Below, piece after piece: positions 6,545 through 12,199 of a stretch of DNA of 12,199 nt. Where the stretch lies: the NCBI RefSeq assembly GCF_028618695.1, contig NZ_JAQIVI010000283.1, positions 1-12,199 of the forward strand, read 5' to 3'. This DNA comes from Natrinema soli. Its GTDB lineage: Archaea; Halobacteriota; Halobacteria; Halobacteriales; Natrialbaceae. Under the pieces are notes generated by a model. It was not told where the DNA came from. It worked only from the letters and a program-made list of their open reading frames with translations, and searched no databases. Within the stretch, counting starts at the first letter, position 1. The number at the start of each line of letters is the position of its first letter. The translations under genes and the position numbers were made by a program.

Positions 6545-7318
6545 ATGACACCAAGAGACGGCCCGAATCGGCGGGTCAAAACGACCGATACACTCCTCGA
6601 GATACTCGCCGCGTTGCAGTCGATGAACGGTGCAACACTGGTGGAATTGACGGATGAGCTCGAGTTCGCAAAGAGCACGATACACAGTCACCTCACCACG
6701 CTCGAGAGCAACAAGTACGTCGTTCGGGACGACAACGTGTACGAATTAAGCCTCATGTTTCTCGATCACGGGCAGTTCGTCAAGAATAACCGAGCTATCT
6801 CCCGGCTGGGAGGACCGATTCTCGAAGATCTCGCTGCTGAGACGGGCGAAGTAGCGTGGCTCATCGTGGAAGAACACGGAGAAGCAGTATACCTCGATAA
6901 AGCGATGGGGGAAAACGCCGTCCAGACACATGCGAGGGTTGGCGGTCGGGCACATCTCCACCATCTCGCAACAGGAAAGCTGATTCTAGCGTACCTTTCT
7001 GACGAACGCGTCGAGGAGATCATCGACAGATATGGACTCCCCGAACTCACGCCTCATACGATCACTGATCCAGACGCGCTGCGGGCCGAACTTGATCAAA
7101 TTCGTGAGGACGGCATCGCATTTAACGACAAGGAAACGATCACTGGATTGCGAGCGATCGGCGCACCGGTGTTGGGCGAAGACACGGTTTATGGTGCAAT
7201 CTGTGTTTCTGGCCCCGCAAACCGACTTACCGTCGATCGTTGTTACGACGAGATAAAGCCGTTGTTGCTCGAAGCCACGAACGAACTCGAGTTGAAGTTG
7301 CAGTATCCGTCGAACTAA
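6545..7318 (+). CDS. IclR-family transcriptional regulator
   Basis: A 257-aa protein from ATG 6545 (MTPRDGPNRRVKTTDTLLEI), a typical IclR length. The frame is open back to 6482 with another ATG at 6530, but the 6545 start gives the usual short lead before the helix-turn-helix. Residues ~12-65 form the winged HTH, with LVELTDELEFAKSTIHSHLT and LESNKYVVRDDN. Residues ~80-250 form the IclR effector domain, with ILEDLAAETGEVAWLIVEEH, RAHLHHLATGKLILAYLSDE and NDKETITGLRAIGAPVL. Such proteins bind small catabolic acids and regulate neighbouring pathway genes and often themselves. It lies between the two cassettes, 410 nt upstream of copy B and in the same direction, so it is the obvious candidate regulator of both. 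The effector is unknown. Confidence 0.9.
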   Translation: MTPRDGPNRRVKTTDTLLEILAALQSMNGATLVELTDELEFAKSTIHSHLTTLESNKYVVRDDNVYELSLMFLDHGQFVKNNRAISRLGGPILEDLAAETGEVAWLIVEEHGEAVYLDKAMGENAVQTHARVGGRAHLHHLATGKLILAYLSDERVEEIIDRYGLPELTPHTITDPDALRAELDQIREDGIAFNDKETITGLRAIGAPVLGEDTVYGAICVSGPANRLTVDRCYDEIKPLLLEATNELELKLQYPSN

Positions 7319-7685
7319 CCGATTCTGTTCAGTGGCGTGAGTGGTATGTTCCATTGACAAACGGGCTCATCTCTTGGTCTCACTCGAGTAGCCGTCGTTT
7401 CCGGCGACGATTCGTGAATGGATGTACTCACTGACTTTTGATAGTCAGGTTCGGTGGCTCATTTCGAATCAGACGTGCTCGCTTTGACCCGATTCGTTCG
7501 ATCATTCGGTATCACCGAATGCTCTGGGCTGTATATTACATACATACGACCGTAAACAGTAAGCGGATATCGAAGCGGTGATTCATTGGGTGAGCCATAC
7601 CCGTTCGTTTCGGTCAGACTTATTCGGTAATTCCGGACGAAGTAATCGAATTAATCCGACTCAGCTGCTGATAGCAGTCGTTCAG
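7319..7685. other. Intergenic region between iclR and cassette B
   Basis: No gene is recognisable. It contains the perfect hairpin at 7503-7521 and a related half-site ATTCGGT at 7622-7628 followed by AATTCCGGA. An A/T-rich patch, TGTATATTACATACATACG, lies near 7530-7550. The region is more likely to be regulatory than coding. Confidence 0.45.
7503..7521. promoter_or_regulatory. Perfect 8-bp inverted repeat, operator or hairpin
   Basis: CATTCGGT-ATC-ACCGAATG, with 8-bp perfect arms and a 3-bp spacer, lies ~185 nt downstream of the iclR stop and ~207 nt upstream of cassette B. There is no T tract after it, so an operator is preferred over a terminator. ATTCGGT recurs at 7622. Confidence 0.4.
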
Positions 7686-7705
7686 CAACCAGAACCTTGA
7701 ATATA
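7686..7705 (+). promoter_or_regulatory. Promoter of cassette B with the shared CAACCAGAAC element
   Basis: CAACCAGAAC (7686-7695) is followed by CTTGAATATA. GAATATA (7699-7705) is centred 27 nt before the ATG at 7729, as expected of a TATA box for a leaderless message. The 10-mer is identical to that of promoter A, and a second GAACCAG lies at 7715-7721. The TATA box is better than in copy A, so copy B may be the stronger promoter. Confidence 0.55.
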
Positions 7706-7728
7706 GACTATATAGAACCAGCAGTCGT

Positions 7729-8862
7729 ATGGTATCATCGGTCAAGCGGTTAGATAGTCGGGCCGAGGTCCCGGATCAGGCGTTCGAAGACGAGATCATC
7801 GATCTGGACTTCCATGTTAACCCGGAGGAAGATGAACTGCTGGAGTACGTCGAGGATGAGCGCGCGCTCGATAAGTTAACGACGGAGTTCGGCGCGACGC
7901 CGGTAATGGGTAAGTGGGACGCAGCCTACGCCATCAAAGAAGGGCAGGAAGGGTTGTTCACGCAGGGGCGGGCGAAATACGCCGAAGATGTTCGCGAGGC
8001 CTGTGACCCGATCGCGGTCGACGAACCGATCGTTAATGCGGGAATCAATAATCTCCCCCTTCAGCATCACCCGGTGTTGAAAAATGCCGTCTGTCAGGCG
8101 TCCAATGATTACATGCTCGATCACTTTGTCGACGAGGGGATCGCGACGTCGATGATGGTTCCGAAATGGGACCCCGAGTACGCCGTCGAGGAGATCGAGC
8201 GCGTCGCCGACGAGGACGGGATCGTCGCGGCCTACTCGTGGTTCGATCCGAAGGTTCCGTGGGGTAACGAGCAGTTCGATCCCGTCTTTGAGGCGCTCGT
8301 CGAGAACGATCTCCCGCTCGTGCTTCATGGCTCGCTTGCCTACTGGCCGCAGCACTCGCACATCGGTGACGATATGCTCACCTGGACGGAGGTGCTCGGG
8401 TTCGACTGGCCGATTCACGCGATGGTCAACGTCGTCAACATGATAATGCGAGGAGTCTTCGACAAGTATCCCGATCTCGACGTCGTGATTCAGGAAGGCG
8501 GCCACTGGTGGGTACCGTTCCTCCGCTACCGGATGGACGAGTTCTACGAAATGCACCCGGAGGACGTCCAGATCACGCCCCGAAAAATGGACTCCGGCGA
8601 GAGATATCTCGAGCGCGCGCCCAGCGAGTACCTCCGCGATAACATCTATCTCTGTACGCAGCCATTCGCACTACCACGCAACGCCAGTGATGCGGAGAAC
8701 CTCCTCGACCTCTCAATGGCAAGTGACATGTTCATTTACTCGAGTGATTGGCCGCATCAGACGCTGGATCCGCCGACGTGGTTCTACACGTCACGTGCAT
8801 TCGACGAAAACACGCGTGAACGCATCCTCAGTGAGAATGCCAAGGACATTCTCGCCTTCTAA
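7729..8862 (+). CDS. Amidohydrolase family 2 (ACMSD-like TIM barrel) protein, cassette copy B
   Basis: A 377-aa paralogue of the protein at 2464-3597, same length and no gaps. Candidate metal-site residues are unchanged: D25/D27/H29, H200 (LVLHGSLAYWPQHS), H230, the QEGGHWWVPFLRYRMDEF block and D340 (YSSDWPHQTLDPP). Substitutions cluster at the N-terminus (10 in the first 46 residues) and in the last 20 residues (8), while the barrel core is almost fixed. It starts at ATG 7729 with the same MVSSVKRLD, 27 nt after the centre of a TATA box. The Rieske gene begins 8 nt after its stop. The function is inferred only from fold and context: a metal-dependent hydrolase, decarboxylase or, given the Rieske partner, an oxygenase acting on an organic acid. 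No signal peptide, so cytosolic. Confidence 0.91.
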   Translation: MVSSVKRLDSRAEVPDQAFEDEIIDLDFHVNPEEDELLEYVEDERALDKLTTEFGATPVMGKWDAAYAIKEGQEGLFTQGRAKYAEDVREACDPIAVDEPIVNAGINNLPLQHHPVLKNAVCQASNDYMLDHFVDEGIATSMMVPKWDPEYAVEEIERVADEDGIVAAYSWFDPKVPWGNEQFDPVFEALVENDLPLVLHGSLAYWPQHSHIGDDMLTWTEVLGFDWPIHAMVNVVNMIMRGVFDKYPDLDVVIQEGGHWWVPFLRYRMDEFYEMHPEDVQITPRKMDSGERYLERAPSEYLRDNIYLCTQPFALPRNASDAENLLDLSMASDMFIYSSDWPHQTLDPPTWFYTSRAFDENTRERILSENAKDILAF

Positions 8863-8870
8863 ACAGAAAA

Positions 8871-9236
8871 ATGGTTGATAGTAATGACTTCACGAAGGTT
8901 GCAGAGGTCGATGAGATCCCCGAAGGCGAGGGCGAAGGATTCGAAATTGACGGCATCGAGATCGCCGTGTTCAACACCGGCGACGACTACTACGCGATCA
9001 GTAACCGATGTTCCCATCAACGCGCGCCGCTGTGCAAGGCCGGTGATCGGAAGATCAACGCCGAGGACACGTGGACGGAAGAACGCGGCGGCGTCGATAC
9101 CGAGGCCTGTACGGTTTCGTGCCCCTGGCACCTCTGGGAATGGGACCTCGAGACGGGCGAACACGAGGCGTCGGGTCAACGCATTGGAACGTTCGATTGT
9201 ACGGTCGACGGCGACGATATTCTCGTTCGGATCTGA
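8871..9236 (+). CDS. Rieske-type [2Fe-2S] ferredoxin-like protein, cassette copy B
   Basis: A 121-aa protein beginning MVDSNDFTKVAEVDEIPEGE. It has C47-S-H49 and C84-P-W-H87 with the same 34-residue gap as copy A, and extra cysteines at 55, 80 and 110. Residues 28-110 are nearly identical to copy A; ten of the 14 differences lie within the first 27 residues and three in residues 111-114. It lies 8 nt behind the amidohydrolase gene and is presumably translated from the same transcript. The role would be electron transfer to or from a partner, most simply the co-encoded amidohydrolase-fold protein. No ferredoxin reductase gene is in the window, so a general cellular reductase would be required. 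Confidence 0.91.
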   Translation: MVDSNDFTKVAEVDEIPEGEGEGFEIDGIEIAVFNTGDDYYAISNRCSHQRAPLCKAGDRKINAEDTWTEERGGVDTEACTVSCPWHLWEWDLETGEHEASGQRIGTFDCTVDGDDILVRI

Positions 9237-9289
9237 CTGGTCCCCTCTGACTGATTATATTCTGTATTGCTGATTCCGCTCGGGAGTGT

Positions 9290-9538
9290 GACCGCTCGCC
9301 GTCTGAAAGACCACGCCTATTGGCATCTCCTCAGAGGCACTGGCGTTGGTCGCGTACAACTGCCGAGTGTACGTATTAAACCGTACGTCACCGATGATCC
9401 GCTCACGAAGAGCTGTAACAAGGTTGGCCGATCGATGTCTTCGGTGACGTAATCGTATGCTGCTCGATCATCGATTGCTGGTCCGTCGTCGACGTCGAGA
9501 GCGGTGTGAGAACTCGCAGTCGTAGCCCGATCGGCGCT
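9290..9538 (-). pseudogene. N-terminal fragment of an FAD-linked oxidase (GlcD/D-lactate dehydrogenase type)
   Basis: On the minus strand from about 9538 the codons read TASSHTALDVDDGPAIDDRA then AYDYVTEDIDRP. A one-base shift near 9415 gives NLVTALRERIIGDVRFNTYT, RQLYATNASASEEMPIGVV and FQTASG. This is the opening of haloarchaeal FAD-binding oxidases of the GlcD type (motifs RxLYATDAS and PIGVVFP), just before the FAD-binding PCMH domain. The rest of the gene is absent; it would have continued into the region now occupied by the 3' end of cassette B. The gene therefore appears truncated by the rearrangement that placed cassette B here. Confidence 0.65.
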
Positions 9539-9938
9539 CGTCTTGACCGAGTAGTCAGCTTCTCACAGCGATTGTTCGTTCAAAGCTGTCTCACCGCCGA
9601 AAGCGATCGCCAACCGGGAAAGCACTATTCGGACGTATCACTCAGGACGTGTCCCTGAGATCGGAACGACTGGTGTGCTCAGTATGTCCGAGTAACACTG
9701 GATAGTATCGGCTGTCCGTCGACATCGCGATTCAGCAAACTGGTTCTCAGCAAATCGCACGCCCTCGTAGTGCCCACCAATCAGCCCACTGGTGACGTAT
9801 CTTTACTGCTAACTCGAATTCCAACCGTACTTGTCAATCGATAATAGACAGGTTCGGTTGAAAACACGGGTTCGGTATCTATTGGCTGATCACCTGAAGC
9901 AGTTCGGTCTGGCGTGAGTACGCCGCTGTCGTCACCGG
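9539..9938. other. Spacer upstream of the YjiH-family gene, possible relic
   Basis: Minus-strand codons from about 9807 to 9647 are open and read protein-like at first (TSGLIGGHYEGVRFAENQFA), but stops lie directly upstream and no family is recognised. TTCGGT occurs three times on the plus strand at 9853, 9871 and 9903. No gene can be called. Confidence 0.35.
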
Positions 9939-9954
9939 GAACTATCGATAGTTC
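9939..9954. promoter_or_regulatory. Perfect 16-bp palindrome upstream of the YjiH-family gene
   Basis: GAACTATCGATAGTTC is fully self-complementary and lies ~55 nt before the TATA box of the transporter gene. It is a plausible dimer-binding operator. The GAAC/GTTC ends echo the GAACGTTC core in promoter A, although the spacing differs. Confidence 0.4.
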
Positions 9955-10008
9955 GTGCCAGCACTTTCACATACTTACTACAACTTAATAATAAGTACTC
10001 GGACATCA

Positions 10009-10016
10009 TTTATATA
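10009..10016 (+). promoter_or_regulatory. TATA box of the YjiH-family gene
   Basis: TTTATATA is the best archaeal TATA match in the upstream region. It predicts transcription starting near 10036-10041, after the ATG at 10033 and before those at 10048 and 10075. Confidence 0.5.
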
Positions 10017-10047
10017 TCATTGTTCCCGACATATGTTCGGTGCTTTT

Positions 10048-11535
10048 ATGCCCCATGTTACGATATCTCGGATTATGTTCGGTAGCCAGAGTTGGGAGAA
10101 CGACGATCACATATCTGGGGAGTCAGTGACTGCTGAAAAGAAATCGGTCGACGACGTGGCCTTCGCCGAAACAGGTTTTCGGCCGATACTAAAGTTCATC
10201 GCCGCATTCACGACAGGTGCATTCGTCTTTCTCGTCCCGGTTCAGTGGGAGGGACAGACGACGATTCCGCTCGATATCATGATGACGCTCATTCAGAATA
10301 CGTCCATGCTCGCTGTCAACCTGTTCGCGTTCGGGTTGATCGCGGCGGGCGGGATTCTGACGTCGATATCACAACTCCACTATCGGGAAACAGTCACCGT
10401 CAGTGAACGAACGGAAGAGCTCCTCCAATTGGAGTACTGGCGGACATCAAACGTGTTCTGGGCGCTTCGAGCCGGTGCCCTCCTTTTCGCGTTGGCGATT
10501 CTCCTTAACATTGGCCCGCAATGGATGCTCATCGATCCGATCGTCAACACGGCCTGGGGGGCGCTCGTCATTACGGTCGCGCTCGTGATTCCGATCGGTT
10601 CGATCTTCGTCAACCTGCTCGCTGAACTCGGCGGATTGCAGTTCATCGGAACGCTTTCCCAACCGATTATGCGTCCCACGTTCAACCTTCCTGGCCGGTC
10701 GGCCCTCGATGGCGCAGCGTCGTGGCTCGGCTCGTTTAGCATCGGTTACTATCTCACTCGAAACGTCTTCGATCGGGGCGGATACAACAAGCGGGAAGTA
10801 TTCGCAATCTGTACCTGTTTCGCGACCGCGAACGTGGGGACAGTCGGAGCGGTTACGGCCCTGCTCGATCTCCTCCATATCTTCCCGGTCCTCATAGCCC
10901 TATATCTTATCGCGACCGCGGTCGTCGCAGCGATCCTCGTCCGTATCCCGCCCCTCTCGACGGTGCCCGAGGAATACATCGCGGAGCCCGACCCGGAGCC
11001 GGAGTTTACCGGGACTGTCGGCGATTACTTCCGATTCGCCTTCAATGAAGGCGTGAAAACGGCGAAGGAAGGTGAATCGATACTACGTACATCACTTATC
11101 GGCTTCATCGACGGTCTGAAACTCGCCGGAATGGTCGTCGGATCAGTATTGACGATGTCGATGGTTGTTCTCCTCATCGAGGAGTACACTGCGTTCTTCA
11201 ATTATCTCGCCACGCCGTTCGTTCCGCTCATGTCGATCCTCGGAATTCCGGATCCTCAAACGGCGACGATTGGCGTCATCCTTGGCGGTGCGGAGTTCTT
11301 CATTGGCGCGACGTTCGTCGTCGAAGCGGATATTACCACGCAAGTCTTTGTCGTGATCGTAACGAGCGCTCAGGCGATCTTCTTCTCAGCGCCGGCACCG
11401 ATGATGGTCGATATGTTTGACGATATCCCGATGCGGTTCCGTGATCTGTTCCTCCTGCTAGTCCTCCGAACTGCATTACTCGTTCCCATCGCCGCGGTCT
11501 TGACCCACGGAGCAACGGCCATCGGCCTTATATAG
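10048..11535 (+). CDS. YjiH-family (nucleoside-recognition/GATE domain) membrane protein, probable transporter
   Basis: A 495-aa polytopic membrane protein from ATG 10048. The frame is open from 9955, but a TATA box at 10009-10016 makes starts upstream of ~10036 unlikely; ATG 10075 (486 aa) is the main alternative. Hydrophobic segments include KFIAAFTTGAFVFLVPV, NLFAFGLIAAGGILTS, AGALLFALAILLNIG, GALVITVALVIPIGSIFV, FPVLIALYLIATAVVAAI and several near the C-terminus, about ten in total. The family block NLPGRSALDGAASWLGSFSI is followed by KREVFAICTCFATANVG, and by RIPPLSTVPEEY before a cytosolic loop. YjiH proteins are thought to move small organic compounds and in bacteria lie beside amidohydrolase-type enzymes. 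Placement next to the cassettes suggests uptake of their substrate. The compound is not known. Confidence 0.82.
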   Translation: MPHVTISRIMFGSQSWENDDHISGESVTAEKKSVDDVAFAETGFRPILKFIAAFTTGAFVFLVPVQWEGQTTIPLDIMMTLIQNTSMLAVNLFAFGLIAAGGILTSISQLHYRETVTVSERTEELLQLEYWRTSNVFWALRAGALLFALAILLNIGPQWMLIDPIVNTAWGALVITVALVIPIGSIFVNLLAELGGLQFIGTLSQPIMRPTFNLPGRSALDGAASWLGSFSIGYYLTRNVFDRGGYNKREVFAICTCFATANVGTVGAVTALLDLLHIFPVLIALYLIATAVVAAILVRIPPLSTVPEEYIAEPDPEPEFTGTVGDYFRFAFNEGVKTAKEGESILRTSLIGFIDGLKLAGMVVGSVLTMSMVVLLIEEYTAFFNYLATPFVPLMSILGIPDPQTATIGVILGGAEFFIGATFVVEADITTQVFVVIVTSAQAIFFSAPAPMMVDMFDDIPMRFRDLFLLLVLRTALLVPIAAVLTHGATAIGLI

Positions 11536-11737
11536 ATTCCACGGTAGACCACTCGTCGAATCCTCTCCTATCGGTAGCTTTTGATCCGTTCGACCGTCGT
11601 ACTGCCATGCAATCCGCCACGGGAGACGAGTGCTTCTCGAACTGATCCGCAAAACGGCGGTGAGACTCATGACCAGTGCTTGGGCCACTTGTAACGCGAA
11701 TCATCTAAGCATCGAGCTACTGACTCTGCAGTGATGT

Positions 11738-11950
11738 TCAGTGATTCTCGTTGAGGCCATCGGATAGGAGCCGTCCCGTACCGTCCATCTGTGTACTGAG
11801 ATCGAGATGGTCGAGAATTTCGTAAGTCGTCGCAGTCGCGGGTCGTCGCAGTCGCGGCCGAGAAGAGCGGTACTCCGAACCTGTCCTCCGCTGCCTGAAT
11901 CGAGTTCAGGGGCGGCATCTGCACACACGACGAGAGCACCTGACGGCAAC
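11738..11950 (-). pseudogene. C-terminal remnant of an Asp/Glu racemase / maleate isomerase-like gene
   Basis: Minus-strand codons give VLSSCVQMPPLNSIQAAEDR then FGVPLFSAATATT. The segment SSCVQMPxL holds the second catalytic cysteine region of the racemase/maleate isomerase/arylmalonate decarboxylase superfamily, and P-x-x-SAATATT is its following strand. A 16-bp tandem duplication then shifts the frame. Removing one copy restores YEILDHLDLSTQMDGTGRLL and SDGLNENH with a stop at 11740-11738, a natural family C-terminus. Upstream of ~11950 the sequence is no longer recognisable, so the first half is missing. An intact enzyme would act on dicarboxylic acids, in keeping with the FAH-family gene next door on the opposite strand. 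Confidence 0.72.
11826..11857. repeat. 16-bp perfect tandem duplication
   Basis: GTCGTCGCAGTCGCGG occurs twice back to back (11826-11841 and 11842-11857). Sixteen is not a multiple of three, so it frameshifts the racemase-like gene. It looks like a slippage duplication. Confidence 0.9.
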
Positions 11951-12079
11951 CCGTGTGGCTGCTACCGCGCGACCCTCTAACACACGTCTGGTGATTCACA
12001 CACAGTCATCCCGCCAGCGGCAGCGATTCGCAGCCACCGTGTTTGTCACGGTCGTCTCGAATCGCTCGAGAAGGGATAA

Positions 12080-12086
12080 TTTATAT
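12080..12086 (+). promoter_or_regulatory. TATA box of the FAH-family gene
   Basis: TTTATAT centred at 12083, 27 nt before the ATG at 12110. The purine-rich GAAGGGATAA directly before it could act as BRE. This indicates a leaderless transcript. Confidence 0.65.
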
Positions 12087-12109
12087 GGCTGTACAGTAGT
12101 GAATCCACC

Positions 12110-12199
12110 ATGCGATTCGTTAGATTCAACGGCGACCGCCTCGGTCTGTTGACTGTCGACGACGGCGTCATCGACGTCACCGACCGCCTCGGTCTCGAG
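12110..12199 (+). CDS. Fumarylacetoacetate hydrolase family protein, N-terminal 30 residues (runs off window)
   Basis: ATG 12110 opens a frame MRFVRFNGDRLGLLTVDDGV IDVTDRLGLE that continues past the right edge. MRFVRF plus a G-x-L-x-x-DG-x-IxDVTDRLG stretch is the standard N-terminal leader domain of haloarchaeal FAH-family proteins (fumarylacetoacetase, 2-keto-4-pentenoate hydratase and acylpyruvase relatives). The catalytic domain is outside the window, so the reaction cannot be specified; family members cleave or hydrate ring-cleavage products of aromatic catabolism. The start is supported by the TATA box 27 nt upstream. Codons are strongly G/C-ending. A 15-bp in-frame direct repeat (12133-12147 and 12181-12195) encodes DRLGL twice. 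Confidence 0.75.
   Translation, partial: MRFVRFNGDRLGLLTVDDGVIDVTDRLGLE

Noticed and set aside
7876..8556. A 226-codon open frame antisense to amidohydrolase copy B, with a similar one in copy A
   Set aside because: It mirrors the GC-rich codon pattern of the sense gene. Similarity between the two antisense frames follows from the sense paralogy.
2094..9236. Cassettes as terminal inverted repeats of a composite transposon
   Set aside because: No transposase lies within either cassette, the DNA copies have diverged with silent changes, and homology ends at the genes and the short promoter element.
11142..11356. Ser/Arg-rich frames overlapping the transporter gene on both strands
   Set aside because: Low-complexity translations typical of shadows of GC-rich hydrophobic coding sequence.
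12133..12195. 15-bp direct repeat CGACCGCCTCGGTCT in the FAH-family gene
   Set aside because: In frame and encoding DRLGL twice within a normal-looking N-terminus. Probably coincidental codon use.
1..12199. tRNA, rRNA and CRISPR arrays
   Set aside because: No cloverleaf-like T-loop sequences, rRNA segments or regularly spaced repeats were seen on reading both strands.

Overview
The window looks like haloarchaeal (class Halobacteria) chromosome. The intact proteins are rich in Asp/Glu, most genes are GC-rich with G/C third codon positions, and several starts are leaderless with a TATA-like box centred 27 nt upstream of the ATG. The genus cannot be fixed from the sequence.

Left edge (1-1818): the 3' end of an electron transfer flavoprotein alpha gene (etfA) is followed by a decayed gene for the N-terminal membrane domain of an HdrD/GlpC-type Fe-S oxidoreductase. 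Next comes an intact but A+T-rich archaeal phosphopantetheine adenylyltransferase (coaD) with a clean leaderless promoter.

Centre (2094-9236): two copies of a two-gene cassette, a 377-aa amidohydrolase-2 family protein followed by a 121-aa Rieske-type [2Fe-2S] protein, lie head to head. Copy A is on the minus strand (3597 to 2094) and copy B on the plus strand (7729 to 9236). By manual count the amidohydrolases differ at 34 of 377 residues and the Rieske proteins at 14 of 121. Between them are a small Cys-rich ORF, a frameshifted IS6-family insertion sequence, remnants of a crotonase-thiolase gene pair, and an intact IclR-family regulator just upstream of copy B. Both cassettes share an exact 10-bp element at the same place in their promoters, which suggests common control, plausibly by the IclR protein.

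Right side (9237-12199): an antisense remnant of an FAD-linked (GlcD-type) oxidase, an intact YjiH-family membrane protein (probable transporter), a remnant of an Asp/Glu racemase/maleate isomerase-like gene frameshifted by a 16-bp tandem duplication, and the first 30 codons of a fumarylacetoacetate hydrolase (FAH) family gene with its promoter.

Taken together this is an accessory catabolic island in which many side genes (thiolase, crotonase, FAD oxidase, racemase, Fe-S oxidoreductase) have decayed while the duplicated amidohydrolase-Rieske cassette, its likely regulator, a transporter and the start of a FAH-family gene remain. The most interesting candidate system is this cassette. The Rieske protein has an unusually long gap between its two cluster-binding motifs. 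No oxygenase alpha subunit or ferredoxin reductase is present, so the amidohydrolase-fold protein itself may be the redox partner.
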